This document shows, piece by piece, positions 25,229-34,604 of a stretch of DNA of 64,000 nucleotides (position 1 is the first letter of the stretch; every line of letters begins with the position of its first letter). The translations under genes and the position numbers were made by a program. The notes under the pieces are model-generated. The model ran no database searches. It was not told the origin of the DNA and saw only the letters and a list, made by a program, of their open reading frames with translations. The stretch is taken from positions 1 through 64,000 of the forward strand of contig CACILT010000001.1 in assembly GCA_902587565.1 (NCBI GenBank), in the 5' to 3' direction. Origin of the DNA: an uncultured Alphaproteobacteria bacterium (GTDB lineage: Bacteria > Pseudomonadota > Alphaproteobacteria > HIMB59 > GCA-002718135).

Positions 25229-25646
25229 GAAACAAAAATATGGTTATTAAAATCGTCAAAGGCAGTCTAAGAAAGTAAAAAACTTTTTTATTTGTTTCGT
25301 TTGCAAATAAAATAATATAGTCAAAAAACAATTGAGTTAACATCAGTACAGTTATTAAAATAAAAATTATTAAAATATTAATATTTAGAAGACTTAAAAT
25401 AATAATCATTACAGCAAATAAGCTAGGTAAAAAACCGTATATTACTATGTGGGTGGGTGGATTATTTTTTAAATTCCAATTTATAGATCCTATGAAAACA
25501 ATTATGATTAGGCTGTAATAAGTAATAAAGCTAAGAAGATGTTCTTCTTCAACTATTAAGAAATAGTATTTATCTAAAAAAGTTAAAACATATGGTATTA
25601 GTCCAAAATATGAAAATAGAAATTGAAAATTAATCTTTTTAAACAT
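25215..25646 (-). CDS. DUF3429-like membrane protein
   Basis: A 143-residue polytopic protein with about four or five hydrophobic segments. The segment YYSLIIIVFIGSINW matches the conserved Y-x-x-x-I-x-x-F-x-G-x-x-x-W signature I associate with DUF3429. No function is known. It is convergent and overlapping with the asparaginase gene and divergent from the fructosamine-kinase-like gene by five bases, so its promoter must lie inside that neighbour. Confidence 0.65.
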   Translation of the reverse strand: MFKKINFQFLFSYFGLIPYVLTFLDKYYFLIVEEEHLLSFITYYSLIIIVFIGSINWNLKNNPPTHIVIYGFLPSLFAVMIIILSLLNINILIIFILITVLMLTQLFFDYIILFANETNKKVFYFLRLPLTILITIFLFLISL

Positions 25647-25651
25647 TTAGT

Positions 25652-26527
25652 ATGATTAAACAAAGTGTCATTTTAGAAATAGAAAAACTTTTAGATAATA
25701 AAAAAATTATAGATAGCAAGTTATTATCAGATTCTTTTGGTATTAATTGTTTAAAAATTGTTACAAATGATAAGAAAGCTTTTATTGTTAAATATTATTA
25801 CAAAAATAATGATAAATTTAACGCAATAAAATCCGAAACAAATAATCTTCTTTTTTTTATTAAAAAAAAATTAAATTATTTTCCAAATATCATTAACCAT
25901 AATGATAAGTTTCTAATAATGTCATTCATAGATAATAATAATGATCAGCCAAATCAAACAAATGATGATTTTTTAAATGCCATAATTTCTATTCATTCAA
26001 TAAATAATCCAAATTATGGTTTTAATTTTGACACACAAATTGGTGGTTTAAAACAAATTAATTCTACATCTAAAAACTGGAGTGATTTCTATACGGATAA
26101 AAGACTATATTATATATTTAATTTAATTAATAAAAATAAATCAATGGATAAAGTAATTAACACGAAACTTGATTTATTAATTAAAAATATAAATAATTTT
26201 ATTCCAAACAATCCAAGACCATCATTATTACATGGCGACTTATGGGAGGGTAATATACTTTTTAAAAACAAAAAGTTTGCAGCATTAATTGATCCAGGTT
26301 CTTTTTATGGTCATAATGAATTAGAAGTATCTTATTTGAGATGGTTTAACCCTAAATTTATTGATGATAATTTTTTAGATAAATACAACGATCACATAAA
26401 GATTGATAAAAATTACTTAGAATATGAGCCTATTTACCAATTATATTATTCGCTATTAAATGTTTATTTATGGGATAGAAGTTATATTGAAGATGTATAT
26501 AAACTACTGGAAAGAATCAAAATATAA
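25652..26527 (+). CDS. Fructosamine-kinase family phosphotransferase
   Basis: A 291-residue kinase of the fructosamine/ketosamine-3-kinase type, related to aminoglycoside phosphotransferases. The catalytic loop is LLHGDLWEGNILF, the metal-binding loop is ALIDPGSFYGHNELEVSYL, and the N-lobe lysine is in AFIVKYYY. Family members phosphorylate glycated amines for deglycation, although bacterial substrates vary. The stop codon overlaps the asnB start (TAATG), so the two are coupled. Small-molecule kinase specificity cannot be fixed from sequence. Confidence 0.85.
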   Translation: MIKQSVILEIEKLLDNKKIIDSKLLSDSFGINCLKIVTNDKKAFIVKYYYKNNDKFNAIKSETNNLLFFIKKKLNYFPNIINHNDKFLIMSFIDNNNDQPNQTNDDFLNAIISIHSINNPNYGFNFDTQIGGLKQINSTSKNWSDFYTDKRLYYIFNLINKNKSMDKVINTKLDLLIKNINNFIPNNPRPSLLHGDLWEGNILFKNKKFAALIDPGSFYGHNELEVSYLRWFNPKFIDDNFLDKYNDHIKIDKNYLEYEPIYQLYYSLLNVYLWDRSYIEDVYKLLERIKI

Positions 26528-28413
26528 TGTGTGGAATTAATGGAATAATTTTTAAAAAATCGAAAACTGATATTTCAAAAATCATAGAAATGAATGCACT
26601 TCTAGATCATAGGGGGCCAGATGATAGAGGATTCATTAATCATAAAAATATATTACTTGGTCATACTAGATTATCTATCATTGATATATCAAATCTTGGG
26701 TCTCAGCCTATGTCGGTAGACGGAAGATATTGGATTATTTATAATGGAGAAATTTATAATTATAAAACTATAAGAGAGGAACTATTACTTAAAAAATATA
26801 AATTTTATTCAAGTTCAGATACTGAAGTTGTTCTTAATGCCTATAAAGAATGGGGCGTAGATTCTTTTCAAAAGTTTAATGGCGAGTGGTCTTTTGCAAT
26901 ACTAGACAAAAAAAATAATGAACTGATTATTTGTAGAGATGGAATTGGATATAAGCCTTGCTACGTTTTTGATAATAATAATTTTTTTGCATTCAGTTCA
27001 GAAATAAAAGCATTTTATGCTCTAGAGAATAAAATTGAGTTTGATAATAATAATTTAGGCATAAATAATACTACTCTATATAATTGTTCAAAAACAATAT
27101 TTAAAAATATTAAACAACTTACCCAAGGAAGGTATTTAAAAATAAATTTAAATAATCTCGAAAAGAATATATATAGATGGGATTATCCTCTTAGAAATTT
27201 ACCTAAAATTAACTCTGGTTTTAAAGAAAATATTAATGATTATTTTAATCTTCTCTATGAATCTACAAAATTAAGATTAAACAGCGATGTTAAAACTGGA
27301 ACCTCACTAAGTGGTGGTTTGGATTCTTCCTCAATTTTTACATTGATGAATTTAATACAAAAAAAAGAAAAGTTAAGTGATAATGATTTAGATTTGAATC
27401 CCATTATTATGGATTATGAGGAAATGAAAACTAAAGGGGATGCAGTTCAAATATCAAAAAAATTTAACAGAAATTACCAAATAGTTAATTTTACAAAAGT
27501 GACAGTAGATAAAACAATGGAGCTTGTTTCATCTCTTGAAGTAGTTGAAGAGTATTTTATGCAGTTTGAACTGTATAAAAAACAAAAAGAAAAAGGCATT
27601 AAGGTTAGTCTTGATGGTCATGGGGCTGATGAGTTTCTAGGATATCCTAATTGGATACCAGAATTATCAGTGGATATTTATAACAGTATTGCTAATAATT
27701 TTAAAATAATAAATAAATTTGGAAAAACCCAAAATATTAACAATTTTAAAAGATTGTTTGGGTTAAGAGATCAAGAAATTGACCTTATTTCTTTTAAATC
27801 TGTGCCAGACATAAGTTTTGGTTTTGAAAGCTATTTGCATACAGGTAATTTTGATAGTAGTTTTCAAATTATTAACGATGATCTAGAAGATTTAGAAAAT
27901 TTTCCCTATGAGATATGTTTTACTTATTTAATGTCTTATTGTGGTTGGTTTCAGTTTTTTTTAAATAAGTGGGATAGAGCATCTATGTCAAATTCAGTAG
28001 AGGTTAGAATGCCTTTTTTAGATAATAATGTGAGATTATTTGGATTAGCATTAAGCGGCTCTAATAAGCTAAAAAATGGAGTTACAAAATCAATATTAAG
28101 AGAAGCTTTTAAAAATTATTTTCCAAAAACTATGTATACACAACAATTTAAACAAGGTCTTACCATTCAAAATATTGATTATAACAAAAATACTTTAAAA
28201 TTGATTTCTGAAATAATCCATGAAACTAAATTTAAAGAAAGTGATATTTTCAATTTTAAAAATATTTATGATGATTTTATAAATAAACAAAATTTGGACA
28301 AAATATGGCTACTTTGTAAATATTTTTTAATGATAGAAGGTTTCAAAAAAAAATATAACTCAATTAATATTAATTTAAAAGCAGAAGAGAAAAGTAATTT
28401 ATTAGCCTCCTAA
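26527..28413 (+). CDS. asnB: Glutamine-hydrolysing asparagine synthase
   Basis: It makes asparagine from aspartate, ATP and glutamine. The N-terminal glutaminase domain starts MCGINGII with the catalytic Cys2 and includes DHRGPDDRGF and YNGEIYNY. The synthetase domain has the PP-loop TSLSGGLDSSSIF and DGHGADEFLGYPNW. Its 628 residues match AsnB. Some AsnB-like proteins in sugar clusters amidate other substrates, and the two TPR-glycosyltransferases lie 2 kb away, so housekeeping function is likely but not certain. The 3' end overlaps the convergent aldo-keto reductase by four bases. Confidence 0.9.
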   Translation: MCGINGIIFKKSKTDISKIIEMNALLDHRGPDDRGFINHKNILLGHTRLSIIDISNLGSQPMSVDGRYWIIYNGEIYNYKTIREELLLKKYKFYSSSDTEVVLNAYKEWGVDSFQKFNGEWSFAILDKKNNELIICRDGIGYKPCYVFDNNNFFAFSSEIKAFYALENKIEFDNNNLGINNTTLYNCSKTIFKNIKQLTQGRYLKINLNNLEKNIYRWDYPLRNLPKINSGFKENINDYFNLLYESTKLRLNSDVKTGTSLSGGLDSSSIFTLMNLIQKKEKLSDNDLDLNPIIMDYEEMKTKGDAVQISKKFNRNYQIVNFTKVTVDKTMELVSSLEVVEEYFMQFELYKKQKEKGIKVSLDGHGADEFLGYPNWIPELSVDIYNSIANNFKIINKFGKTQNINNFKRLFGLRDQEIDLISFKSVPDISFGFESYLHTGNFDSSFQIINDDLEDLENFPYEICFTYLMSYCGWFQFFLNKWDRASMSNSVEVRMPFLDNNVRLFGLALSGSNKLKNGVTKSILREAFKNYFPKTMYTQQFKQGLTIQNIDYNKNTLKLISEIIHETKFKESDIFNFKNIYDDFINKQNLDKIWLLCKYFLMIEGFKKKYNSININLKAEEKSNLLAS

Positions 28414-29462
28414 ACACAAGGATTCGGGTCTGATAGATGAATATCTTCGATCTCTTTTAAAACTTCTTTAGATAAAGTAATATCAATACTATCTATATTT
28501 TCTTTGAGCTGATCCATTGTTGTAGCCCCAATAATGTTACTTGTTACAAAGGGCCGATCATTTACAAATGCATTTGCAAAAGTAGATGGTGCTATGCCAT
28601 ATTTATGTGCAAGATTAACGTATTTCTCAATTGCGCTTTCTCCTCTTTCGGTATGGTGTCTTGAAAATCTTCTAGGCCAAAGAGTGTATCTTGCTTTTTT
28701 TGGATTTTTTCCTCCTACATATTTACCGCTCAATCTTCCACCAGCTAAAGGTGAATAAGCTAGTAAGCCACAATTCTCTCTAATTGAAACTTCTGAGTTA
28801 TGAATATCGAACACACGGTTAACCAAACTATAAACATTTTGAATAGACATCATGCGTGGTAAATTTTTTTCCTTAGATAATTGAAGATATTTCATAACAC
28901 CCCAAGGTGTCTCATTAGATAAACCTGCATATCTTATCTTACCTGCTTTAACAAGCTGATCTAAATTATATAAAACTTCTTCGACGGTAGTCCAATCATT
29001 ATCACTAGCATCGAATTCAAAATCTAAAATTCCAAATTTTGGAACTTTTCTCTCAGGCCAATGTAATTGGTATAGATCAATATAATCAGTTTTTAATCTT
29101 TTAAGACTTTCATCTATTGCATCATTCATATTTTTTTTATCGAAGCCAAGAGTTTTTGATCCTTGTCTAATCCATTCAAGACCATCTGATTTTGAAGCTA
29201 TTTTAGATGCAAGGATTATATTATCTCTATTTTTCTTTTCTTGAAACCAATTACCAACTATTTCCTCAGTTTTACCGTAAGTTTCTTTTCTGGGCATGAC
29301 TGCGTATAGTTCTGCAGTATCAAAAAAATTTACTCCTCTTTCAAGGGCATAATCCATTTGATCGAACCCATCTTGTTGACTATTCTGTTCACCAAAAGTC
29401 ATTGTACCAAGACAAATAACGCTTACATCCAAATCTGTTGTGCCTAGTTTTCTATACTTCAT
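28410..29462 (-). CDS. Aldo/keto reductase (Tas/YajO-like)
   Basis: A 350-residue NADPH-dependent oxidoreductase with a TIM barrel. The catalytic tetrad is visible: Asp and Tyr in NFFDTAELYAV, Lys in ILASKIAS, and His in LYQLHWPER. The cofactor-binding C-terminal part includes SNIIGATTMDQLKENI. The close match to E. coli Tas in MKYRKLGTTDLDVSVICLGTMTFGE suggests the Tas subgroup. The substrate is unknown. It is divergent from the BI-1 family gene. Confidence 0.9.
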   Translation of the reverse strand: MKYRKLGTTDLDVSVICLGTMTFGEQNSQQDGFDQMDYALERGVNFFDTAELYAVMPRKETYGKTEEIVGNWFQEKKNRDNIILASKIASKSDGLEWIRQGSKTLGFDKKNMNDAIDESLKRLKTDYIDLYQLHWPERKVPKFGILDFEFDASDNDWTTVEEVLYNLDQLVKAGKIRYAGLSNETPWGVMKYLQLSKEKNLPRMMSIQNVYSLVNRVFDIHNSEVSIRENCGLLAYSPLAGGRLSGKYVGGKNPKKARYTLWPRRFSRHHTERGESAIEKYVNLAHKYGIAPSTFANAFVNDRPFVTSNIIGATTMDQLKENIDSIDITLSKEVLKEIEDIHLSDPNPCV

Positions 29463-29481
29463 ACTATTTTTACAAAATGCC

Positions 29482-29529
29482 TTGAAATTGTCGGATTTAT
29501 AGCAATATTAGTAATAAATAAAAGGAGAA
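29482..29529 (+). promoter_or_regulatory. Promoter and Shine-Dalgarno of the BI-1 family gene
   Basis: TTGAAA at 29482-29487 and TATTAG after 18 bases (29506-29511) form a plausible sigma-70 promoter. AAAGGAG (about 29521-29527) lies six bases before the ATG at 29533. Confidence 0.45.
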
Positions 29530-29532
29530 ATT

Positions 29533-30285
29533 ATGGCTTTAGACTTTAATCAACGATCTTTTACTAAATCAGTAGATCAGGCGGCAATTGATGAAGGCTT
29601 GAGAGCGTATATGCTTAAAGTCTACAATTACATGACAATTGGCTTATTGCTTACTGGATTTATTGCTTACTTCTTTGGAAAAGCATCAATAGTTACAAAC
29701 GATATTGGACAAATCGTGGGGGTCACACAAGTAGGCGCATTACTTTTTGGATCTCCATTAAAATGGGTTGTTATGTTAGCACCATTAGGATTTGTATTTT
29801 ATCTAAGCGCTAGAATAAATAGAATGTCCGTCTCTACAGCTCAAATAACTTTCTGGTTATTTGCAAGTATAATGGGATTATCTCTTGCATCAGTTTTTAT
29901 TGAATTTACTCAAACATCTATAGCTAGAGTATTTTTTATTACAGCAAGTACATTCGGGGCAATGAGTTTGTATGGCTATACAACAAAAAGGGACTTAACA
30001 AAACTTGGCGGTTTCTTATTTATGGGTCTTATCGGTATTATTATTGCAAGTGTTGTAAACATTTTCGTTGGCTCAACTGCGTTGCAATTCGCAATCTCGG
30101 TTATTGGTGTTCTAGTTTTTGTTGGACTAACAGCATACGACACTCAAAACATCAAAAATATGTATTATGGTGGTGATAGTGAAGAAATAGGATCAAAAAA
30201 AGCATTGATGGGTGCATTAAAATTGTATTTGGACTTCATCAACTTATTCATTTTATTGCTACAATTATTTGGTCAAAGAAGATAA
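29533..30285 (+). CDS. Bax inhibitor-1/YccA family membrane protein
   Basis: A 250-residue protein with about seven membrane segments. It opens with a soluble N terminus (MALDFNQRSFTKSVDQAAIDEGLRAYMLKVYNYM) typical of alphaproteobacterial members, and ends with LKLYLDFINLFILLLQLFGQ. The C-terminal aspartate pair implicated in pH-dependent calcium leak in BsYetJ corresponds to the TAYDTQNIKNMYY and LDFINLF regions. YccA in E. coli modulates FtsH. A strong Shine-Dalgarno and its own terminator mark it as a well-expressed single gene. Confidence 0.92.
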   Translation: MALDFNQRSFTKSVDQAAIDEGLRAYMLKVYNYMTIGLLLTGFIAYFFGKASIVTNDIGQIVGVTQVGALLFGSPLKWVVMLAPLGFVFYLSARINRMSVSTAQITFWLFASIMGLSLASVFIEFTQTSIARVFFITASTFGAMSLYGYTTKRDLTKLGGFLFMGLIGIIIASVVNIFVGSTALQFAISVIGVLVFVGLTAYDTQNIKNMYYGGDSEEIGSKKALMGALKLYLDFINLFILLLQLFGQRR

Positions 30286-30316
30286 CTCTTTTAAAACGCA
30301 AATATCTTTTTATTAT

Positions 30317-30346
30317 ACCCAGTCTTTTAAAGACTGGGTTTTTTTA
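30317..30346 (+). terminator. Strong terminator after the BI-1 family gene, abutting the next start codon
   Basis: ACCCAGTCTTT-T-AAAGACTGGGT is an 11-base perfect inverted repeat (30317-30339) followed by a T-tract that leads straight into the ATG of the next gene (30346). Confidence 0.92.
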
Positions 30347-32151
30347 TGTCTAACTTAGAAAATAAACTTAAAAAAATTATTGATACATTCAAAAGTGTAA
30401 ATAAAGAAATTGCTTTCAAGGATATTAAAAAATTATCTGAAAAATATAATAAAAATATAAGGGTTCAAAATATTTTGTATCAAATGTCTATGAAAGTTGG
30501 TGACATAAATACATCTATTAATGCTTTAAAAAAAATTTTGTTAATCGATAAAAATAACATTTCATACCTTTCTCAATTATATAAATTACTTTTAGGAAAA
30601 GGTTTGCTTAATCAGGCGTTAGAAAAAATTAATTCCATACTTGAAATAGATAATAAAAATTATGAAGCTTTACGTGACAAATCCTATATTTATTTTTTAA
30701 AGAAGGATTATATTGAAGCAAAGAAATACATTGAGAATATTTCAAACTTAAAAGGTGACGATTACTTTGGTTACAATATTAAAGGCTTAATATATCTTAA
30801 AAATAATTTTTTTGAGGAAGCTAAAAATTTCTTCAATACAGCTTTAAAAATAAATGATCAATTTATAGATAGCTACAATAATTTAGGCGCTTGTTTACTT
30901 GAGTTAGAAAAACTTGATGAAGCAAAAAAAATCTTCGATAGTGCCTATGAGCTTGATAAAAAAAATGTATCGACCCTAATAAATTTAGCTAATGTTCTAA
31001 GCCTTCAAGATAATATTGTTGGGGCAGTTAATCATTATAATGAAGCTTTAAGTTTAGAACCAAATAATCAAGAAATAATTTCAAATTTAGCTATATGCTA
31101 CTGCAGAGATAGTAAAGAAAAAGAGGCAAAAATATTCTACGATAGAGCAATAAAAATTAATCCGTATGATTACAAATTAATGTATGCGTATTGTGCATTA
31201 CAATTAAAAATAAATAATTTTGATGATTCTTGGGAATTGTTTGATTCACGATTATTAATAGAAAACAATAAAGAAAAGTTGAGCAATTTTGATTTGATTA
31301 AAAATAATTTATTTAAAAATTTAACTATTAATCAAGATGACAAATTACTTGTTTTAAGAGAACAAGGAATAGGTGAGGAAGTTTTATTTAGTTCAATATA
31401 TCCTGATATTATAAATAAATTTAAAAATATTAAAATAGAAGCTGATAAAAGATTAGTGCCTATTTTTAATCGATCATTTGATAAAGAAATATTTGTAGAA
31501 GATGGGTATTACTCAAAAAATTATAGTGTATCTGATTTTGATAAAATTATATATGCAGGAAGTTTAATTAAATATTTCAGAAAAAATAAAAGTGATTTTG
31601 ATTATAGTCATTATTTAACTGCAAGAGAAGATATTGTTCATAACTTCAAAGAAAAGCTAAACAATCATAAAGATAAGTTGAAAATAGGTATATCTTGGAA
31701 AAGTGTTGTAAATATTTATGGTAGTTTAAAATCATTATCAATTAAAGATTTTGAACCATTGTTTATGGACAACAGATTAATTATTAATTTACAATATGGA
31801 GATATTGATTCAGATAAAAAATATATATTTGAGCAAAACAAATACTTGGAATTGTTTAGCGATTTAGATTTATTTAATGATATTGAATCATGTATGGGAT
31901 TACTGAAAAATTTAGATTTATTTATTACTGTTAGTAATTCAACAGCACATTTTGCTGGTGCCTTAGGTATACCAACAATAATAATTTGCCCAAAAAAATC
32001 ATCTACTTATTACTATTGGAATACACAAACTGGTTCTTCAATTTGGTATAAAAATATAAAAGTTTTAGGAATCGAAAAATCAATTAATGAAACAATTAAT
32101 TTAATTAATAATATTTTAGAAAAAGGAAATGAATTTAAATTTACAAATTAA
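30346..32151 (+). CDS. TPR protein with C-terminal glycosyltransferase-like domain (paralogue 1)
   Basis: The 601-residue protein has tetratricopeptide repeats over about residues 30-290 (for example KKDYIEAKKYIENISNLKGD, FIDSYNNLGACLLELEKLDEAKK). Its C-terminal domain resembles family 9-type glycosyltransferases found in TPR proteins (LVLREQGIGEEVLFSSIYPD, KIGISWKSV, SNSTAHFAGALGIPTIIICP). The acceptor is unknown; protein or surface-glycan glycosylation is an inference. The only plausible ATG abuts the upstream terminator. It overlaps its tandem paralogue by 23 bases. Confidence 0.8.
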   Translation: MSNLENKLKKIIDTFKSVNKEIAFKDIKKLSEKYNKNIRVQNILYQMSMKVGDINTSINALKKILLIDKNNISYLSQLYKLLLGKGLLNQALEKINSILEIDNKNYEALRDKSYIYFLKKDYIEAKKYIENISNLKGDDYFGYNIKGLIYLKNNFFEEAKNFFNTALKINDQFIDSYNNLGACLLELEKLDEAKKIFDSAYELDKKNVSTLINLANVLSLQDNIVGAVNHYNEALSLEPNNQEIISNLAICYCRDSKEKEAKIFYDRAIKINPYDYKLMYAYCALQLKINNFDDSWELFDSRLLIENNKEKLSNFDLIKNNLFKNLTINQDDKLLVLREQGIGEEVLFSSIYPDIINKFKNIKIEADKRLVPIFNRSFDKEIFVEDGYYSKNYSVSDFDKIIYAGSLIKYFRKNKSDFDYSHYLTAREDIVHNFKEKLNNHKDKLKIGISWKSVVNIYGSLKSLSIKDFEPLFMDNRLIINLQYGDIDSDKKYIFEQNKYLELFSDLDLFNDIESCMGLLKNLDLFITVSNSTAHFAGALGIPTIIICPKKSSTYYYWNTQTGSSIWYKNIKVLGIEKSINETINLINNILEKGNEFKFTN

Positions 32152-33913
32152 TAATCTTCTTAGAAATTTTGAATCTGGTAACAAACTGGATAGTTACAGA
32201 GAATTGTTAAAAATTTTTAAAAAAAATAAAGATGATAATTTATTACGTTATAATTTGGCAGTAATTCAGCAAAAACTTCATTTAAATGAGGAGGCAAAGA
32301 TTAACTACAATTATTTAATTAAGTTTGAAAAAAATATAAAGGCTATGATTAATCTTTATAATATTTTTTTCTTGGAAGAAAAATACTACGAAGCATTAAA
32401 TATAATAGATAATATATTAAAAATTCAACAAATAGAAAACGTTCACAAAGATAAAGCTTTTGCATGTTTAAAATTAAACAATATTAAAATTTCTCGAGAA
32501 ATATCTGAATATTATCTTAGTAAAAATAGTAAAGATTTAATTGCTCTTAATATTTTAGGTCAGTGTTCCTTTACTGAAGGAGATAATAAAATGGCTATAA
32601 AAATCTTTAATGATATCTTAGAGTTTGATCCTAATAATTTATCTGCACTAAATTCATTAGGTAGAATTTATCATGAGAAACGTGATGCAAAAAATGCGGA
32701 AAAGTTTTTTTTACTAGCATTAGAAAAAGATGGATTGTCTTATCATGTTGTAAATAATATTGCTGGTTTTTATAGAGAAGAAGGAAAAAATGATAAAGCT
32801 GTATTTTATTATAAAAGAGCAATTAATCTAAATCCAAATAATCCATATATTTATAATAATTTATCAAAAACTTATTTTGATTCAGGCATTAATGATGAAG
32901 CAAGAAATAATAGCTTTAAAGCATTAAAAATAAAACCAGATGATGGGGATATACAAAAAACATTATCATTTATTTATTTAAAAGATCATGATTTTGAAAA
33001 AGGTTGGGATTATTTTGAAGGAAGACTAAATTTGGATGAATTTGTTAAAAAAAATAAAAATATTGAAAGGTTAAATAAAAAACTATTTAGAAAAAAAACT
33101 TTAAATAATTCTAAGGATAAATTTTTAATTGTAAGAGAACAAGGTGTTGGCGATGAGATTCTTTATGGTTCAATGTATGGTGATCTTTTAAAAAAAATAG
33201 AAAATGTAACTATAGAATGTGATCCAAGATTATTAAATTTATTTAAAAGATCATTTCCAAAGTATAGTAATAGTTTTGTGCAACTTGGAAGTATTTCTAA
33301 TGAAGATTATAAATTAGAAAAAATTGATTATATTTTATATGCTGGAAGCTTAGGTAGATATTATCGTAAAAGATTAGAAAATTTTATTAATGAACCATTC
33401 CTTAAAGTTGATCATGAAAAATATGCAGAGATACAAAGTAAGTTATCTAAATATGATAATAAATATAATATTGGAATTTCATGGAAAAGTTTTAATAATA
33501 GATATGCATCTGACAAATCATTAGAGTTAGAAGATTTTAGGGATGTATTCAGGTTGCCAAATTGTAATATTTTTAATCTACAATACGGTGATGTCTTAGA
33601 TGAGATTAATAACTTTAATAATAAAAAAGATAAACTTTTGAGAATTGAAGATTTAGATCTTTATAATGATTTCGAAGGTGTTGCTGCATTTTTAAAATCA
33701 TTAGATATGTTTGTAACTATAAGTAATAGCACTGCACATCTTGCAGGTTCACTAGGTGTAAAAACAATATTGATAAAGCCAGATAATTATGCTCTTTTTC
33801 ATTATTGGAATCAAAAAAATAATAAAACACCTTGGTATAAATGTGTTGAATTAATTGAAAGAGAGAACTTTTTAAACGGATCTACAAAGTTAGAAAATTA
33901 TTTGAAACTATGA
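32129..33913 (+). CDS. TPR protein with C-terminal glycosyltransferase-like domain (paralogue 2)
   Basis: The 594-residue protein has the same layout as the preceding gene: TPR units (ALNSLGRIYHEKRDAKNAEKFF, AVFYYKRAINLNPNNPYIYNN), then LIVREQGVGDEILYGSMYGD, NIGISWKSF and SNSTAHLAGSLGVKTILIKP. The two genes clearly arose by duplication but have diverged strongly. It ends six bases inside the convergent GT8-like gene. The C-terminal DNNYALFHYWN / KTPWYKCVELI segment parallels YYYWN / SIWYKNIKVL in paralogue 1. Confidence 0.8.
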   Translation: MNLNLQINNLLRNFESGNKLDSYRELLKIFKKNKDDNLLRYNLAVIQQKLHLNEEAKINYNYLIKFEKNIKAMINLYNIFFLEEKYYEALNIIDNILKIQQIENVHKDKAFACLKLNNIKISREISEYYLSKNSKDLIALNILGQCSFTEGDNKMAIKIFNDILEFDPNNLSALNSLGRIYHEKRDAKNAEKFFLLALEKDGLSYHVVNNIAGFYREEGKNDKAVFYYKRAINLNPNNPYIYNNLSKTYFDSGINDEARNNSFKALKIKPDDGDIQKTLSFIYLKDHDFEKGWDYFEGRLNLDEFVKKNKNIERLNKKLFRKKTLNNSKDKFLIVREQGVGDEILYGSMYGDLLKKIENVTIECDPRLLNLFKRSFPKYSNSFVQLGSISNEDYKLEKIDYILYAGSLGRYYRKRLENFINEPFLKVDHEKYAEIQSKLSKYDNKYNIGISWKSFNNRYASDKSLELEDFRDVFRLPNCNIFNLQYGDVLDEINNFNNKKDKLLRIEDLDLYNDFEGVAAFLKSLDMFVTISNSTAHLAGSLGVKTILIKPDNYALFHYWNQKNNKTPWYKCVELIERENFLNGSTKLENYLKL

Positions 33914-34603
33914 TTTAAATTTTTTTGTTAGATATTCATCTCTTTCCTCAAGCCATTCCTTCGCAAATTCTACATCCTGCCATTCAGAAAACCATGGACC
34001 TCCTCTAGTAAAATGAACAGCGTAAGGTTCGTCTTTATTGTGGCCTGAAGTCCACCCTTCTAACCAATTCCATTTTTCATCTAAAGATCCAATTTCATCA
34101 TCTTTACACCATTTAAATTGATGAAGGTATGCTCCTGTTTCACTATTAACTTTCTCTACCGTTAATTGTTTTGTACTAGGATGAGAGCAATTATATAAAA
34201 TAAAACTAGACCAATTTTTTCTTGGATAAATTGTTTGCTTCTGTCCATCCATTTTATGTTTCTCCTTTGGCGTATAGTCATGCTTAACACAATAAACGGC
34301 TTTATTTTCATCAAGATTTTTAAATAAGTTGGAGATATCAGCTAAAAAAATAAAATCACAGTCACAGAAAACTGCCCAGCCTTCATAATTGGTTAGTTTT
34401 GGAACTAAAAATCTAGAATATGTAAATTGTGTAGATGCTAAAGGATCAATACTTCTTGTATATAAGTTTTGAGCAATAAGCTCATCGAGTTTTAAAGACA
34501 TAACATTTACATCAGAATTGGTACGTTTTAAAAGTGAATACTTACAAACTCTGTAAGCAATATCCTCTTTAGAATCATATCCTATAAAGAAATTTAATTT
34601 CAT
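33908..34603 (-). CDS. GT8-like glycosyltransferase
   Basis: A 231-residue soluble protein. It opens LNFFIGYDSKEDIAYRVCKYSL and contains a DxD-type metal motif in WAVFCDCDFIFLADISNLF, followed by SSFILYNCSHPSTKQL and AVHFTRGGPWFSEW, as in family 8-like sugar transferases. Similar proteins occur in marine bacteria and in cyanophage genomes. It sits one base after hemY on the same strand and overlaps the TPR-glycosyltransferase convergently, so it may act with those genes on a common glycan. The donor and acceptor are unknown. Confidence 0.7.
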   Translation of the reverse strand: MKLNFFIGYDSKEDIAYRVCKYSLLKRTNSDVNVMSLKLDELIAQNLYTRSIDPLASTQFTYSRFLVPKLTNYEGWAVFCDCDFIFLADISNLFKNLDENKAVYCVKHDYTPKEKHKMDGQKQTIYPRKNWSSFILYNCSHPSTKQLTVEKVNSETGAYLHQFKWCKDDEIGSLDEKWNWLEGWTSGHNKDEPYAVHFTRGGPWFSEWQDVEFAKEWLEERDEYLTKKFKS

Positions 34604-34604
34604 A

